Source: a virus
Direction: 5' to 3' (one strand)
IMG/VR virus record: IMGVR_UViG_3300044511_000163
Span: 1 to 46,773 of that record
DNA length: 46,773 nucleotides
The position numbers and the translations under genes are program-made. The notes beneath the pieces are model-generated. The model worked only from the letters and a program-made list of their open reading frames with translations, was not told the DNA's origin and did no database searches. Numbering within the stretch: position 1 is the stretch's first letter; each line of letters starts with the position of its first letter. Shown here piece after piece: positions 1-7,818 of this stretch.

Positions 1-1
1 A

Positions 2-146
2 GAGAGATGGGACCCGTTCTGCAGCGCCGGCACACAACTGCAGCAGGCCCACACACGAGGGACGCGCGTGTGCGGGACAGTGCGGATACGCCGCCGGTGG
101 CGGCGGATCGTTCCAGCTCGGGGGGCGGGGGGGGGCGGGGCGGGTG
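2..146. repeat. Terminal direct repeat, left copy
   Basis: This stretch matches 46629-46773 base for base at an offset of 46627, except at positions 19-20, which read CT here and AG at the right end. A near-perfect overlap of the two contig ends is what a circular or circularly permuted genome gives on assembly. A true imperfect terminal repeat is less likely. Both copies run into the G-rich tract. Confidence 0.9.
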
Positions 147-175
147 GGGCGCGGTGGCATGGGGGCGTGGGGCGC
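120..175 (+). other. G-rich tract, possible G-quadruplex
   Basis: At least five runs of three or more G follow one another with loops of one to a few bases on the + strand. The right end of the contig stops inside the second copy of this tract. This is a composition-based call; a DNA or RNA quadruplex would need to be shown. Confidence 0.5.
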
Positions 176-520
176 GCACACGCCTGCCAGCTCGCACGCC
201 GGGCGCGTCCTCGATGCTGTCCGGCCGCGCTGCGCTGGTGCGGCCGGCGTCGATCGCTAGCACGGTGGCGCGTCGAACGTCGCGGAGTAGGGCGTTCTGT
301 CTCATTCCTACGTTTCTCTTACACTGGCCAGCTCGTGCGCGCGCGGCGGCGCACCCGGTTCGAGTAGGCGGCTCGTTCGGTCCCTCCCCCTCCTCCTGCC
401 TGTCCCTAGCCTTCCTGCCGGCCCCGTAGCTGCACGCTAGCTGGCTTGGCTGTCCCGTTTGCCGGCGGCGCACATGGGCATCCTGTAGGGCCTGCCAGGA
501 GGCCGGCCGGTTTCCTGGGC

Positions 521-550
521 TTGACAGCTAGGCAAGCGAGCCGATAGGGT
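521..550 (+). promoter_or_regulatory. Sigma70-type promoter for the 626-1380 operon
   Basis: A perfect -35 box TTGACA (521-526) is followed after 18 bases by TAGGGT (545-550), which matches the -10 consensus at its first, second and last bases. The start point would fall near 557 and leave a leader of about 70 bases. The perfect -35 and the gene that follows make this the best early promoter on the left side. Confidence 0.6.
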
Positions 551-625
551 CTCACAGAGAGCCCGGCTCGTGCTGGGCCGGGCGCAGATCGAGCCACACT
601 ACCCGAGCAACCAGGAGACCTAGCC

Positions 626-1174
626 ATGACGTACAGACAAGTCAGAACCAGCGAAAACGACGGCTGGACGTTCCAAGCGTTCTGCCCGCGCTGCACGGCA
701 GACAGGCCGGCGCACATCCCGCCCAGTCGCCCACTCGTGGCCGGGGGCGAAGTGCTTGAGTGCCGATGCGGTGAACAAGCCGAAACGCCGCCCGAGGCGC
801 TTCTTTCTTGCCCGTTGATCGTGCGGCCGGCGTCAGACAATCACGAACGCCGCTTCACCAACTTGCAGACCGTCCTCGACTGGTACGGGCCGCACGTCTG
901 GCTGATGCGTGACAGCGAGAGCGGGCGCTACTTGCTACGATTCGTCACCGCCGGACTCTATGACGAGTCGCTAGCCGAGGTGTGGCTAGCGGACGAGCCG
1001 GAAGCGGGGGCGGTGCAGCTTACTCCGGTGTGCCAATGCACCGATCCCGAGTGCGGGGCGTGCGGTGGCCGGTGCAACGCAAACGCCGCTACGAAGCTCG
1101 GCCCGCGCTTCGATCGTGCGCTGTGCTTGGAGTGCGCGGAGCAAGTGACCGACGCGGAGAGGGTGCAACCGTGA
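626..1174 (+). CDS. Cysteine-rich zinc-binding protein, 182 aa
   Basis: The ATG at 626 has a good Shine-Dalgarno (AGGAG, 8 bases upstream). Near residue 20 there is CPRC with CRC further on. Near the C-terminus a compact module reads C-x-C-x4-C-x2-C-x3-C, then TKL, then C-x2-C. The same module recurs in the 69-residue protein at 13448-13657, so the two are related over this part. The clustered cysteines suggest zinc binding, possibly for nucleic-acid or protein contact. The function is unknown. The gene is first in a two-gene operon behind a strong promoter and overlaps the next gene by GTGA. Confidence 0.8.
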   Translation: MTYRQVRTSENDGWTFQAFCPRCTADRPAHIPPSRPLVAGGEVLECRCGEQAETPPEALLSCPLIVRPASDNHERRFTNLQTVLDWYGPHVWLMRDSESGRYLLRFVTAGLYDESLAEVWLADEPEAGAVQLTPVCQCTDPECGACGGRCNANAATKLGPRFDRALCLECAEQVTDAERVQP

Positions 1175-1380
1175 AGACCAAGCGCACCAAACGAACCCGC
1201 ACCGAGGCCGAGAAGCGCGCACAGCGCATCCGCACGACGAGCCGGCGTGTTGCCTCCATCGGCCGGCAGATTGCGCTATGCGAGCGTGCGGCCTCTCCGC
1301 CGCTGGCCCACATCGCCAAGCTCCGTAAGAAGCGTGCGGCCGAGCTTCACGCCTACATGATCGCCGGGGGGGCGCGCTAA
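1171..1380 (+). CDS. Small basic protein, 69 aa
   Basis: The GTG start at 1171 overlaps the TGA of the upstream gene (GTGA), and a GGAG-like ribosome site lies inside that gene. I prefer this start to a longer in-frame one because of the coupling and because the upstream in-frame residues are a shadow of the previous gene. The protein begins with a run of Lys, Arg and Thr and continues as a basic helical segment with one cysteine. Its charge fits nucleic-acid binding, but no family is recognised. It ends just before the terminator hairpin at 1420. Confidence 0.7.
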   Translation: MKTKRTKRTRTEAEKRAQRIRTTSRRVASIGRQIALCERAASPPLAHIAKLRKKRAAELHAYMIAGGAR

Positions 1381-1419
1381 CGTCGGCGGATACTGTTCGG
1401 TATCCTCCCGATCGCCACG

Positions 1420-1449
1420 GCGGCCGGCGGCCTCAGAACCGCCGGCCGC
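1420..1449. terminator. Hairpin between convergent operons
   Basis: An 11-bp perfect stem GCGGCCGGCGG / CCGCCGGCCGC encloses the 8-base loop CCTCAGAA. It lies between the end of the rightward gene (1380) and the end of the leftward operon (1466), where a bidirectional terminator is expected. The T-run on the + side is weak (TTCCAT), so Rho or a protein may assist. Confidence 0.65.
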
Positions 1450-1465
1450 TTCCATGTCCCGGAGC

Positions 1466-1555
1466 CTACGTCGCCGCCGCAGCGCAGCGCAGAGCGACGA
1501 GCGCCAGCGCGAGCGCCAGGATGTAGGCCGCTACTGGGCGTGCCTTGGGGCGCAT
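1466..1555 (-). CDS. Possible 29-residue membrane peptide
   Basis: A short frame starts with ATG 10 bases after the stop of the zinc-ribbon gene. It encodes a basic N-terminus (MRPKARP) followed by a hydrophobic stretch of alanine, leucine and valine long enough to cross a membrane, with one cysteine near the end. There is no clear ribosome site, so it would depend on coupling. GC-rich DNA readily yields Ala/Leu-rich frames by chance, so this is a modest call. Its position at the end of an operon and its charge/hydrophobic pattern are the support. Confidence 0.35.
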   Translation of the reverse strand: MRPKARPVAAYILALALALVALRCAAAAT

Positions 1556-1565
1556 GGCAGAGAGC

Positions 1566-1811
1566 CTAGCGAGGTGGCCGGTTGGAGCTGGGCCGCACGC
1601 TCGGCAGGCGTGGCCGCGCGGGATCGGGCGGGACGATCGACACCGGGACCGGCAGCGCTCGAGACGCCGGCCGCGCAGCGGGCGGTTGGCCCCGAGAGCG
1701 CACAGCGGCGAGCGCGGCGGCCCGGTAGCACTCGGGACACGGTTCGACGCTGTAGGAGACGGGCCAGCGGTGGCCGCATGCCGGGCACAGGTGGCTAGGG
1801 TGTGTGGTCAT
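1566..1811 (-). CDS. Small zinc-ribbon protein, 81 aa
   Basis: The N-terminal 30 residues contain CPACGH and, 14 residues on, CPEC: a four-cysteine zinc ribbon of the kind found in small nucleic-acid-binding proteins. The rest is proline- and arginine-rich and probably disordered. The gene follows the VWA gene by 21 bases on the same strand. No strong ribosome site is visible. The ribbon is the main reason to believe in it; the partner is unknown. Confidence 0.55.
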   Translation of the reverse strand: MTTHPSHLCPACGHRWPVSYSVEPCPECYRAAALAAVRSRGQPPAARPASRALPVPVSIVPPDPARPRLPSVRPSSNRPPR

Positions 1812-1832
1812 GGTGCAGGCCGCGCAGGCTCC

Positions 1833-3092
1833 CTACCCCACCCGTTCGGCGCGGCGAGCCTGAGCGAGCGCGGCGATGATCGGGTTCACGAACTCGGCCG
1901 CGATGGCATGCACGGCCGACGGCGCGAGCTTGGCTCGCGCCTCGACATCGCTAGGGGCCGCAAGTTGAGAGCGGACGACGTAGCCCAGCCTCACGCCCAT
2001 CAAAAGCTCCACGTCGTCGCAGGCCGGCATCCCGACGACGCGCAGGCGTTCGCCGTATTCGCGGGCGAGGGGCGGGAGCGAGTCCCGGCACTCGAACCCG
2101 AGCGCGCCACCGTAGCCGAATGAGCGCCAGTCACCGTCGCACAGGCCGAACACGGCGCGAGCGGTGCGTGCCGTTCCGTGCCGATTGAGCAAGCGCGCCA
2201 GAGCGTCTAGCGACTTTGGCAGGGCGTTCGCGTGGCCGGCGATGTCCCGCTCGTCGGGGTACCACTCCGGCATGGTCGCAAGCGCACGCGCAGGCGCGAC
2301 GAAGTAGCGCGTGCGATCCGATGTGCCCGCCGGGTTTAGCTCGGTTAGCTCATCTTCCCCACGGTGAAGGAACACCGCGACCAAGACGCCCCGCGACGCC
2401 GCCGCCAGCGTACGGAGAACCATAGCCGCCGCGCGACGTTGGGTATCAATGCGACGCTCGCCGCCGGGCGGATGCCGCCGCATCGAGCCCGATACGTCTA
2501 GGGACAGGCCGACGAGCAGTTCCCCGCGCCGGCCATCGGTGGCAGCCGACCACGGGCGATCGGGCCAGCGGCCGGCCGCGATGTCGTAGAGCGCATCATC
2601 ACGAACGCTATGCCCGGCATCGGCCGCGCAGTCTCGGCCGAACGTCCGCGACTGTAGCGCGGCTAGAAGGCCAGGGTGAAGGTGCGCGTCCACGCCCGTC
2701 TTGTGCTCGGGCGCGGCGGGTGGCTCGTGCCCGCCCCCCGGCTCGGTGCCGGGCGCAAGCGCAGGCGCAGGCGTCGCACCCGGCGCGGATGCTGCGCCCG
2801 CGCTGGGCCGGGGCCACTCGGGGAGTTCGATTGCGTAGACCGATCGCACGCGAGCCCGCCACGCGCCCCACCCGGAGCCCATAGCATCCGCGAGGATTTG
2901 CGCCGCCTCGCAGCCGGCTAAGCTCGCGCGCGTCTTGCCGTCCGTCATGGGTCCGTGCCACATGAGTAGCAGCGCCTCGTAGGCGCTGTTCGAGCCCAGG
3001 CTCCAATAGGCCGGATCCACACGCGCACGCGCAACGGCCGAACCGGCCACGCTTAGCAGGAGCTTCCAGCCCGGTGAGTAGTCCGCGCTCAC
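1833..3092 (-). CDS. VWA-domain protein, partner of MoxR/CobS-type AAA+ ATPase
   Basis: The 419-residue protein has an Ala/Pro/Gly-rich linker (about residues 93-130). A von Willebrand A domain follows, with the metal-ion-dependent adhesion motif D-V-S-G-S (D199, S201, S203). The GTG at 3092 is preferred because the preceding stop is TAG in TAGTG, a one-base overlap, with GGAGAAGG just upstream. In known MoxR/VWA and CobS/CobT pairs the VWA subunit binds substrate or metal while the AAA+ ring remodels it. The adjacent upstream ATPase supports such a complex here, probably cytoplasmic. The substrate is unknown. Confidence 0.85.
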   Translation of the reverse strand: MSADYSPGWKLLLSVAGSAVARARVDPAYWSLGSNSAYEALLLMWHGPMTDGKTRASLAGCEAAQILADAMGSGWGAWRARVRSVYAIELPEWPRPSAGAASAPGATPAPALAPGTEPGGGHEPPAAPEHKTGVDAHLHPGLLAALQSRTFGRDCAADAGHSVRDDALYDIAAGRWPDRPWSAATDGRRGELLVGLSLDVSGSMRRHPPGGERRIDTQRRAAAMVLRTLAAASRGVLVAVFLHRGEDELTELNPAGTSDRTRYFVAPARALATMPEWYPDERDIAGHANALPKSLDALARLLNRHGTARTARAVFGLCDGDWRSFGYGGALGFECRDSLPPLAREYGERLRVVGMPACDDVELLMGVRLGYVVRSQLAAPSDVEARAKLAPSAVHAIAAEFVNPIIAALAQARRAERVG

Positions 3093-4384
3093 TACGCCTT
3101 CTCCAGCATCGTTAGCCCATCGGCGCGAACGCTGGCCGGCGCGGCGTCCAGTAGCGCGAGCCGCCACGCGCCGGCCTCGTCGAGTCCGAGCGCAGTCCGC
3201 GCGCGTAGCGCGGTCGTCAGCGTGCGGAGCGATATTGGATGCTGCGCCGCGTGTGGCGTAGCGCGCCACTTAGCCGTGAACGCGACCGCCTTCGTGATGG
3301 CATCGGCATCGTAGCCGGCCACCGTGAGAGCCGCCGCCTCGGCCTTCGGATCGTAAGCGGCGCGCACGACGGCGAGACGTTGCACGAGCGCGATTGAGAG
3401 CGCGGCTTGAGCGTGTGTATAGCCCCCGTCGCCGTCAGCGCCGAGCGAGTTGCAGGTCGCGGCGATCTGGAAGCCATCGGCCGGCGCGATCGAACGGCCA
3501 AGCTCGGGGACGTACAGCGGCGAGCCGTCCAGTACGGTGTAGACGCACGCGGCCAACGAAGGATCAAGCGCGTCGATCTCGTCGAGTAGGAGAACCGCGC
3601 CGGCCAGCATCGCGCGCGGGAGCGCGCCCCAAGTCCAGCGCGTCACGGTGGCGTCGCCATCGCGCGCAAGCCCCTGGGCCACGACGAGGGAACGGTACGA
3701 CGACCCGAGCGAGCAGCCGTATTGCACCGCGCGCCGTTGCACGCGGGCGAGTTCTTGCGCGAGGACGTAGGTTTTCCCCGCGCCGCTTGGCCCAGCGACG
3801 ATAAGGTGGAGCCCCGCAGCGAGCGCAGCGCGGATCGGCTGAGCGTGAGCCGGCGGGCTGTAGCGAGCGTCCAGCGCCGGGATGTCGGGAAGCTCGCTTG
3901 CCCCGTTCGCCGCCGCTTCCGTCGCGGCGTCGATCCACGGTCGGCCTAGGAGCGCCCGCGCGGCCTCGTCCACCGCGCGGGCGACCAATGCGGGATCGGG
4001 CTTCGCAGCGGCCACGAGCCGAGTAACGGCATCATCGGCCGCGCCGCGCAGGACAGCCGCCGCCACGTCGGACGACGCCCAGCGCTCGGCCGCCTCCGTC
4101 TGCGCCCGCGCGGTTGCGATACCGGCGAGACGACGCACGCGCCGGGCGATGGCCGCCTCGGCCAGCGCCTCGACGCGCCGGATGCTTCCCTCGGAACCGA
4201 TCTCAGCGCGCACGCGAGCCGCGACGCCCGCGTCATGGCACCGCAAGCAAGACACTTCGCGCGAGCGCGGCGAGAAACGGGCCAGCCCGTCGGCCAGCGA
4301 GCCGCCGCACGCGGCGCACCGCTTCTCGGCTCGTGCCTCGTCAGCGTCCACGGTGCGGGGGGCGTCCGTCCGTTGCGCGTCCAC
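3092..4384 (-). CDS. AAA+ ATPase, MoxR/CobS-like, with N-terminal zinc ribbon
   Basis: The 430-residue protein starts with a four-cysteine ribbon (C23, C26, C46, C49), then a helical segment. An AAA+ core follows, with Walker A GPSGAGKT (198-205) and Walker B LLLDEID (D268, E269). The GTG at 4384 overlaps the upstream TAG by one base and has the strong ribosome site GGAGGTGG. The sequence order fits the MoxR/CobS branch, whose members form rings acting with VWA proteins, and the next gene encodes a VWA protein. The zinc ribbon suggests binding of nucleic acid or a protein target. Chelatase activity is not implied: no other cobalamin gene is present. Confidence 0.87.
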   Translation of the reverse strand: MDAQRTDAPRTVDADEARAEKRCAACGGSLADGLARFSPRSREVSCLRCHDAGVAARVRAEIGSEGSIRRVEALAEAAIARRVRRLAGIATARAQTEAAERWASSDVAAAVLRGAADDAVTRLVAAAKPDPALVARAVDEAARALLGRPWIDAATEAAANGASELPDIPALDARYSPPAHAQPIRAALAAGLHLIVAGPSGAGKTYVLAQELARVQRRAVQYGCSLGSSYRSLVVAQGLARDGDATVTRWTWGALPRAMLAGAVLLLDEIDALDPSLAACVYTVLDGSPLYVPELGRSIAPADGFQIAATCNSLGADGDGGYTHAQAALSIALVQRLAVVRAAYDPKAEAAALTVAGYDADAITKAVAFTAKWRATPHAAQHPISLRTLTTALRARTALGLDEAGAWRLALLDAAPASVRADGLTMLEKA

Positions 4385-5361
4385 TAGGCCACCTCCGGCG
4401 CGAAACGCGCGCGTAGCTCGGGGTCGTGCCACACCGGATCACCGGCCGGCACGGCGTCTAGCGCCGCCCGCTCGGCGTCCGGTGTCTCCGGGTGCCAGTA
4501 GTGGGCGACGAGCGAGCCGGCCGCCGCCAGCCCGCGAGACACATCCTCATCACCGCCGGCCGCCTCGGCCGCGCGCCGAAAGACCTCCGCGATGTCGCCT
4601 CGAAGCGGCTCCGCGACGGCGAGAACGATTGCCGCGTTGTACTCCACGGCCGCGAACGTCACGCCGGCCCATAGCGCGCTGACGCCTTCGTGACGTTCCA
4701 GTCCCGACGACCGAGTAATCACGACGGTCGATTCCCGACGCTCGGCGTCTCGGTGAGCCTGCCAGCGAATCGCGTGAACCGTTAGCGTCGCGGCCAGCGC
4801 CGCGCGGTCGATCGGCTCGACCGGATACGATCCATTGGCGCGGCCGGCGCGGCGGCCCATGCGTACGCAAATACCGCGAACCGGGAGCGCCTTCGGGGGG
4901 GCCATCCAGCCGGTAGCGGAGCCGGAGCAAGACGCTTCGACGGCGGCGAAAAACCGCGCTATCGCGTCCTTCGTTTGGTCTTGGTCACGCTTGCGCCCGT
5001 TGCGGTCGGCGAGATCGACGCCCAAGACGCCGGCCCCGATCGTACACGCCCCGTCATGCTTGGCAACGACGCGGCCATGATCGACGAGCGACGGCAGGGC
5101 GGGCAGCGACAGCGGCACGCCGCCACGCGCGAGCCGAACGGCCGAGAGGAGCGCCGGGAACTCCATGCGGAGACGGCCCCCGACGTAGAAGCCGCAGGCG
5201 TCGCCCGGATCCTCCGGCCGCGCGCTGAGGAGCGCACGCCAGCCGGCGCCAAGGCCGGGGAGCGCGTAGAGCGCGCCGCGTTCCTCGTAGGAGTGGCGCA
5301 GATCGGGCGGGATGTCGCCGGCCTCGTCAGCCGGCAGGACCGAGTAGGGTTGCGGTTGCAT
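4384..5361 (-). CDS. Unknown protein leading the AAA+/VWA operon, 325 aa
   Basis: I do not recognise a family. The protein is mixed alpha/beta in appearance, with no membrane segment or signal peptide, and is rich in Ala, Gly, Arg and acidic residues. The ATG at 5361 is one of several possible starts. A longer form from GTG at 5508 would cross the likely promoter, and no good ribosome site decides. Its stop overlaps the ATPase start (TAGTG), so the two are translationally coupled. A role as client, adaptor or effector of the ATPase/VWA pair is an inference from that coupling. Confidence 0.75.
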   Translation of the reverse strand: MQPQPYSVLPADEAGDIPPDLRHSYEERGALYALPGLGAGWRALLSARPEDPGDACGFYVGGRLRMEFPALLSAVRLARGGVPLSLPALPSLVDHGRVVAKHDGACTIGAGVLGVDLADRNGRKRDQDQTKDAIARFFAAVEASCSGSATGWMAPPKALPVRGICVRMGRRAGRANGSYPVEPIDRAALAATLTVHAIRWQAHRDAERRESTVVITRSSGLERHEGVSALWAGVTFAAVEYNAAIVLAVAEPLRGDIAEVFRRAAEAAGGDEDVSRGLAAAGSLVAHYWHPETPDAERAALDAVPAGDPVWHDPELRARFAPEVA

Positions 5362-5461
5362 GTTGGTAGCGGTTGCGTTGGTAGTGGGGCCGTCGGGTCC
5401 AATGTTCGCCAGCGCGGTGACTCCCGACGGCCCCGAGAGAGAAACAGTCCCGCGCACGCGT

Positions 5462-5493
5462 GTATTACTTCGGCACGCTTGCGGTCGCGTCAA
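5462..5493 (-). promoter_or_regulatory. Possible promoter of leftward AAA+/VWA operon
   Basis: On the minus strand TTGACG (plus 5488-5493) precedes TAATAC (plus 5462-5467) with a 20-base spacer. The boxes are good but the spacing is longer than usual. The position upstream of the 5361 start fits a leftward transcript. Confidence 0.35.
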
Positions 5494-5527
5494 CCGGAAA
5501 ACCTGCACGCTTGCATCGGGACGAGCC

Positions 5528-5552
5528 TAAACCGCTAGTAGATAAGGGTTTA
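5528..5552. promoter_or_regulatory. Inverted repeat in divergent intergenic region, possible operator
   Basis: TAAACC and GGTTTA lie 13 bases apart in the AT-richer gap between the leftward operon and the recombination operon. Half-sites a little over one helical turn apart suit a dimeric HTH protein; the regulator at 7478 is a candidate binder. Possible rightward promoter boxes (TTGCAT at 5511, TAGTAG at 5536) overlap it but are weak. Confidence 0.35.
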
Positions 5553-5622
5553 CGGCACGCCAGAAAAACCGAGACGCCGCTTGCAGCAAGCCAGCGGGCG
5601 CGGCTACCATTTGCGCCGTCAC

Positions 5623-6600
5623 ATGCCGGCTCCCACACTCACCCGCGACGCTTGGCTAGCCGCCCGCGCCCCCTGTATCGGCGCGTCTGATTGCGCCGCT
5701 GCGCTCGGATGCTCGGAGTACCGCTCCCCGCTAGAGCTTGCCGCCCGCCTCGCCGGCCTGAAAGAAGATGCCGAACAGGCCGCCACCGCTCCCAGCGAAG
5801 CGGCCGAGCTTGGCCTACTGTTCGAGGACGACATCTTGCAGGTGGCGATGCGCCGCAACGGCTGGCGGCTCCTGGGGAAAGAGCAGGCCGAACAGGCCCT
5901 AGGACCGCTGGCCGAGCCGATCGGCTGGGTGGAGGGCCGGCAACTCTTCGCCCGCAGCGTCCACAACCCCTGGATGACCTGCACCTACGACGCGATCGTG
6001 CAGGCCCAAAACGGGCAGACCATCTACCTCGACGCGAAGCTGACCGGCGGGCACAACTGGGACAACGGCCCGATCATGGACGCCTTGCTACAGGTGCAGC
6101 ACGGCCTCATGGTCGGGCCTGGGCTCAGCGAGGGGGCCATCGCCGTCTGCGTCCGAGGCACGCAGATCGTGACGCATCAGGTGGCGAAAAACCCCGATTT
6201 GCAGGCCCTCATCGACTCCGGCCTGGCCGCGTACATGCAGGCCATCCTGGACAAGCGGCTCCCCGACAATCACCGCGCAGGCCCAGCAAACAGCCGCGCG
6301 AAGGCCATCGCCCTCCTCTACCCGAAGGACACCGGCGACCTGGTGCCGCTGGGCGAGCAGGGCGCGGACATCCACGGGCGCATCGTGGCCCTGAGCGCCA
6401 AGGCAGCAGAGATTCGAGAGGAGCTTGACGAGCTACACGACAGGCTCAAGCTCACGATCGGCAAAGCAAGCTACGGCGTGCTGCCCGACGGCTCCGGCTA
6501 CTCCATGCTCACCAAGTACGCGCAGCCATACGCCGTCAAGGGCGGGTGGAAGCGCAAACTTGTCTTCACCCACAAGATTCCAACAGCGACCAAAACATGA
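5623..6600 (+). CDS. YqaJ-family recombination exonuclease
   Basis: This 325-residue protein has the layout of lambda-exonuclease/YqaJ nucleases of the PD-(D/E)XK fold: GASDCAAALG near residue 20, an acidic LFEDDI motif near 66-71, D123, then the D-A-K triad (137-139), and QVQH at 157-160. The usual E in E-x-K is replaced by D. Such enzymes chew one strand of double-stranded DNA to feed an annealing protein, and the next gene is that protein (ATGA overlap). I chose the ATG at 5623 over an upstream TTG because it begins at the conserved core. Confidence 0.9.
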   Translation: MPAPTLTRDAWLAARAPCIGASDCAAALGCSEYRSPLELAARLAGLKEDAEQAATAPSEAAELGLLFEDDILQVAMRRNGWRLLGKEQAEQALGPLAEPIGWVEGRQLFARSVHNPWMTCTYDAIVQAQNGQTIYLDAKLTGGHNWDNGPIMDALLQVQHGLMVGPGLSEGAIAVCVRGTQIVTHQVAKNPDLQALIDSGLAAYMQAILDKRLPDNHRAGPANSRAKAIALLYPKDTGDLVPLGEQGADIHGRIVALSAKAAEIREELDELHDRLKLTIGKASYGVLPDGSGYSMLTKYAQPYAVKGGWKRKLVFTHKIPTATKT

Positions 6601-7472
6601 GCACCGACACCGGGCCTCAACAGCAAGAGTTCATCGTCACGCCGGTTGGCACCGCCGAGCCGGCAACCACGCAGATCAGAACAGAGGCGGCCAAAACAAC
6701 CCAGCCGGCGAAGGCCGCGCCGCCCAGCGCAACGAGCGAGATCACCCGCATCCAGAGAGACATGGAGGCGATGATCCCGCAGTTCAAGATGGCCCTCCCA
6801 CACCAGATTTCAGCCGAGAGATTCATGCGAATCGCACTGACCGCCGTGCGCCGCAACCCCGCACTTCTCAAGTGCGAGCGGGCCAGCTTCCTCGGCGCGC
6901 TGATGACCTCGGCGCAGATCGGCCTGGAGCCAGACAGCGGCCCGCTGGGCCACGCCTACCTTGTCCCCTATACCAACAGGAAGAAGGGGATCGTCGAATG
7001 CCAGCTCATCATCGGCTATCGCGGCTACGCCGAGCTGGCCTGGCGTTCAGGCCGCATCGGCTACATGGACGCGGCACCCGTCTTCGAGGCCGACATCTTC
7101 GAGTACGAGCGCGGCATGCAGCCCAAGCTGCGGCACGTCCCGGCAGAGACAGACGACCGTGGGGAACTGCGCGGCGCGTACGCCGTGGCAGAAGTCCTCG
7201 GCTCCAGCCGCATGATGTGTGCGTACCTAACGCGCAAGCAGATCGAGGAGCGCCGATCGCACTCGTCCAGCGCACGCAGCGAATACAGCCCGTGGACCAC
7301 GGACTACCCGGCCATGGCCACCAAGTCCGCCTTCCGCGCTCTGTCGCCGTGGCTGCCGAAATCGTCCGACGACCGCATGAGCCGGGCGCTGGCATCGGAT
7401 GATGCCGACGCCGAGCTGCCGCCCATCCAGTTCCCGCAGATCGCTCCTGCTAGCGAGACCGCCAAGGAGTGA
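6597..7472 (+). CDS. recT: RecT-family single-strand annealing protein
   Basis: The 291-residue protein matches RecT in its core: a helix ending in RIALTAVRRNP, then a segment ending in IGLEPDSGPLGHAYLVPY, LIIGYRGYAELAWRSG, and a C-terminal YPAMATKSAFRALS segment. RecT coats the single strand left by the exonuclease and pairs it with a homologous strand, in recombination and often in phage DNA end-joining. The start ATG at 6597 overlaps the exonuclease stop (ATGA), so the pair is made together. The N-terminal 45 residues are a disordered Thr/Ala/Pro-rich tail. Confidence 0.93.
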   Translation: MSTDTGPQQQEFIVTPVGTAEPATTQIRTEAAKTTQPAKAAPPSATSEITRIQRDMEAMIPQFKMALPHQISAERFMRIALTAVRRNPALLKCERASFLGALMTSAQIGLEPDSGPLGHAYLVPYTNRKKGIVECQLIIGYRGYAELAWRSGRIGYMDAAPVFEADIFEYERGMQPKLRHVPAETDDRGELRGAYAVAEVLGSSRMMCAYLTRKQIEERRSHSSSARSEYSPWTTDYPAMATKSAFRALSPWLPKSSDDRMSRALASDDADAELPPIQFPQIAPASETAKE

Positions 7473-7477
7473 CCGGC

Positions 7478-7813
7478 ATGCCTACGATCCCCAGCACGCA
7501 ACAAACACTCGCCCGCTGCCCGCATTGTGGGGCACGGATCGGCGCTCACTTGGGGCGCGGCATTCCGCACTCTGAGGGCGGCACCAGGAAAACCACGGTC
7601 CTCGGCCGCGCTGTGCGCGAAGCGCGCCTAAAGCAAGGCTACCTCCAGACCAGGCTCGCCGAGCGCGTGGGCATCACGCGCCAAGCTCTCTCGCGCATCG
7701 AGCTTGGCATGAACAGACCATCTCAAAGGGTATTCGCCGCCTTGGAAGAAATCCTGGGCAAGCGATTGCCCTCGAAAAACTCAGACACTACCGCAACCAA
7801 CACAAACAACTGA
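7478..7813 (+). CDS. Zinc-ribbon plus XRE-type HTH regulator, 111 aa
   Basis: Near the N-terminus CPHCG marks a half zinc ribbon. From about residue 45 a Cro/XRE-type helix-turn-helix is clear (REARLKQGYLQTRLAERVGI, then TRQALSRIELGMNRPS). The ATG at 7478 sits 9 bases after AAGGAG; a GTG at 7469 that overlaps the recT stop is the alternative. As the only classical DNA-binding regulator in the window it is the best candidate to control the divergent promoter region near 5500. The tail is Thr/Asn-rich. No integrase is nearby, so it need not be a lysogeny repressor. Confidence 0.85.
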   Translation: MPTIPSTQQTLARCPHCGARIGAHLGRGIPHSEGGTRKTTVLGRAVREARLKQGYLQTRLAERVGITRQALSRIELGMNRPSQRVFAALEEILGKRLPSKNSDTTATNTNN

Positions 7814-7818
7814 TTCAC

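Larger units (their letters stand above)
1..625. other. Left part of control region, no convincing protein gene
   Basis: The reading frames here are arginine-, alanine- and proline-rich by composition, have no ribosome binding site and show no recognisable motif, so I call none. The region holds the terminal repeat (2-146), a G-rich tract (120-175) and a good promoter (521-550) for the gene at 626. A hairpin with GCCCGGC/GCCGGGC arms lies in the leader of that gene at about 562-584. Confidence 0.6.

Noticed and set aside
7-429. Open frames at the left end on the + strand
   Set aside because: No ribosome site, composition follows GC content, and part lies in the terminal repeat and G-rich tract.
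1545-2123. 192-codon + strand frame opposite the VWA and zinc-ribbon genes
   Set aside because: Antisense to better-supported genes and Arg/Gly-rich.
3092-4384. True cobaltochelatase (CobS) assignment
   Set aside because: The fold family matches but no other cobalamin gene is present; a general MoxR/CobS-like name is safer.
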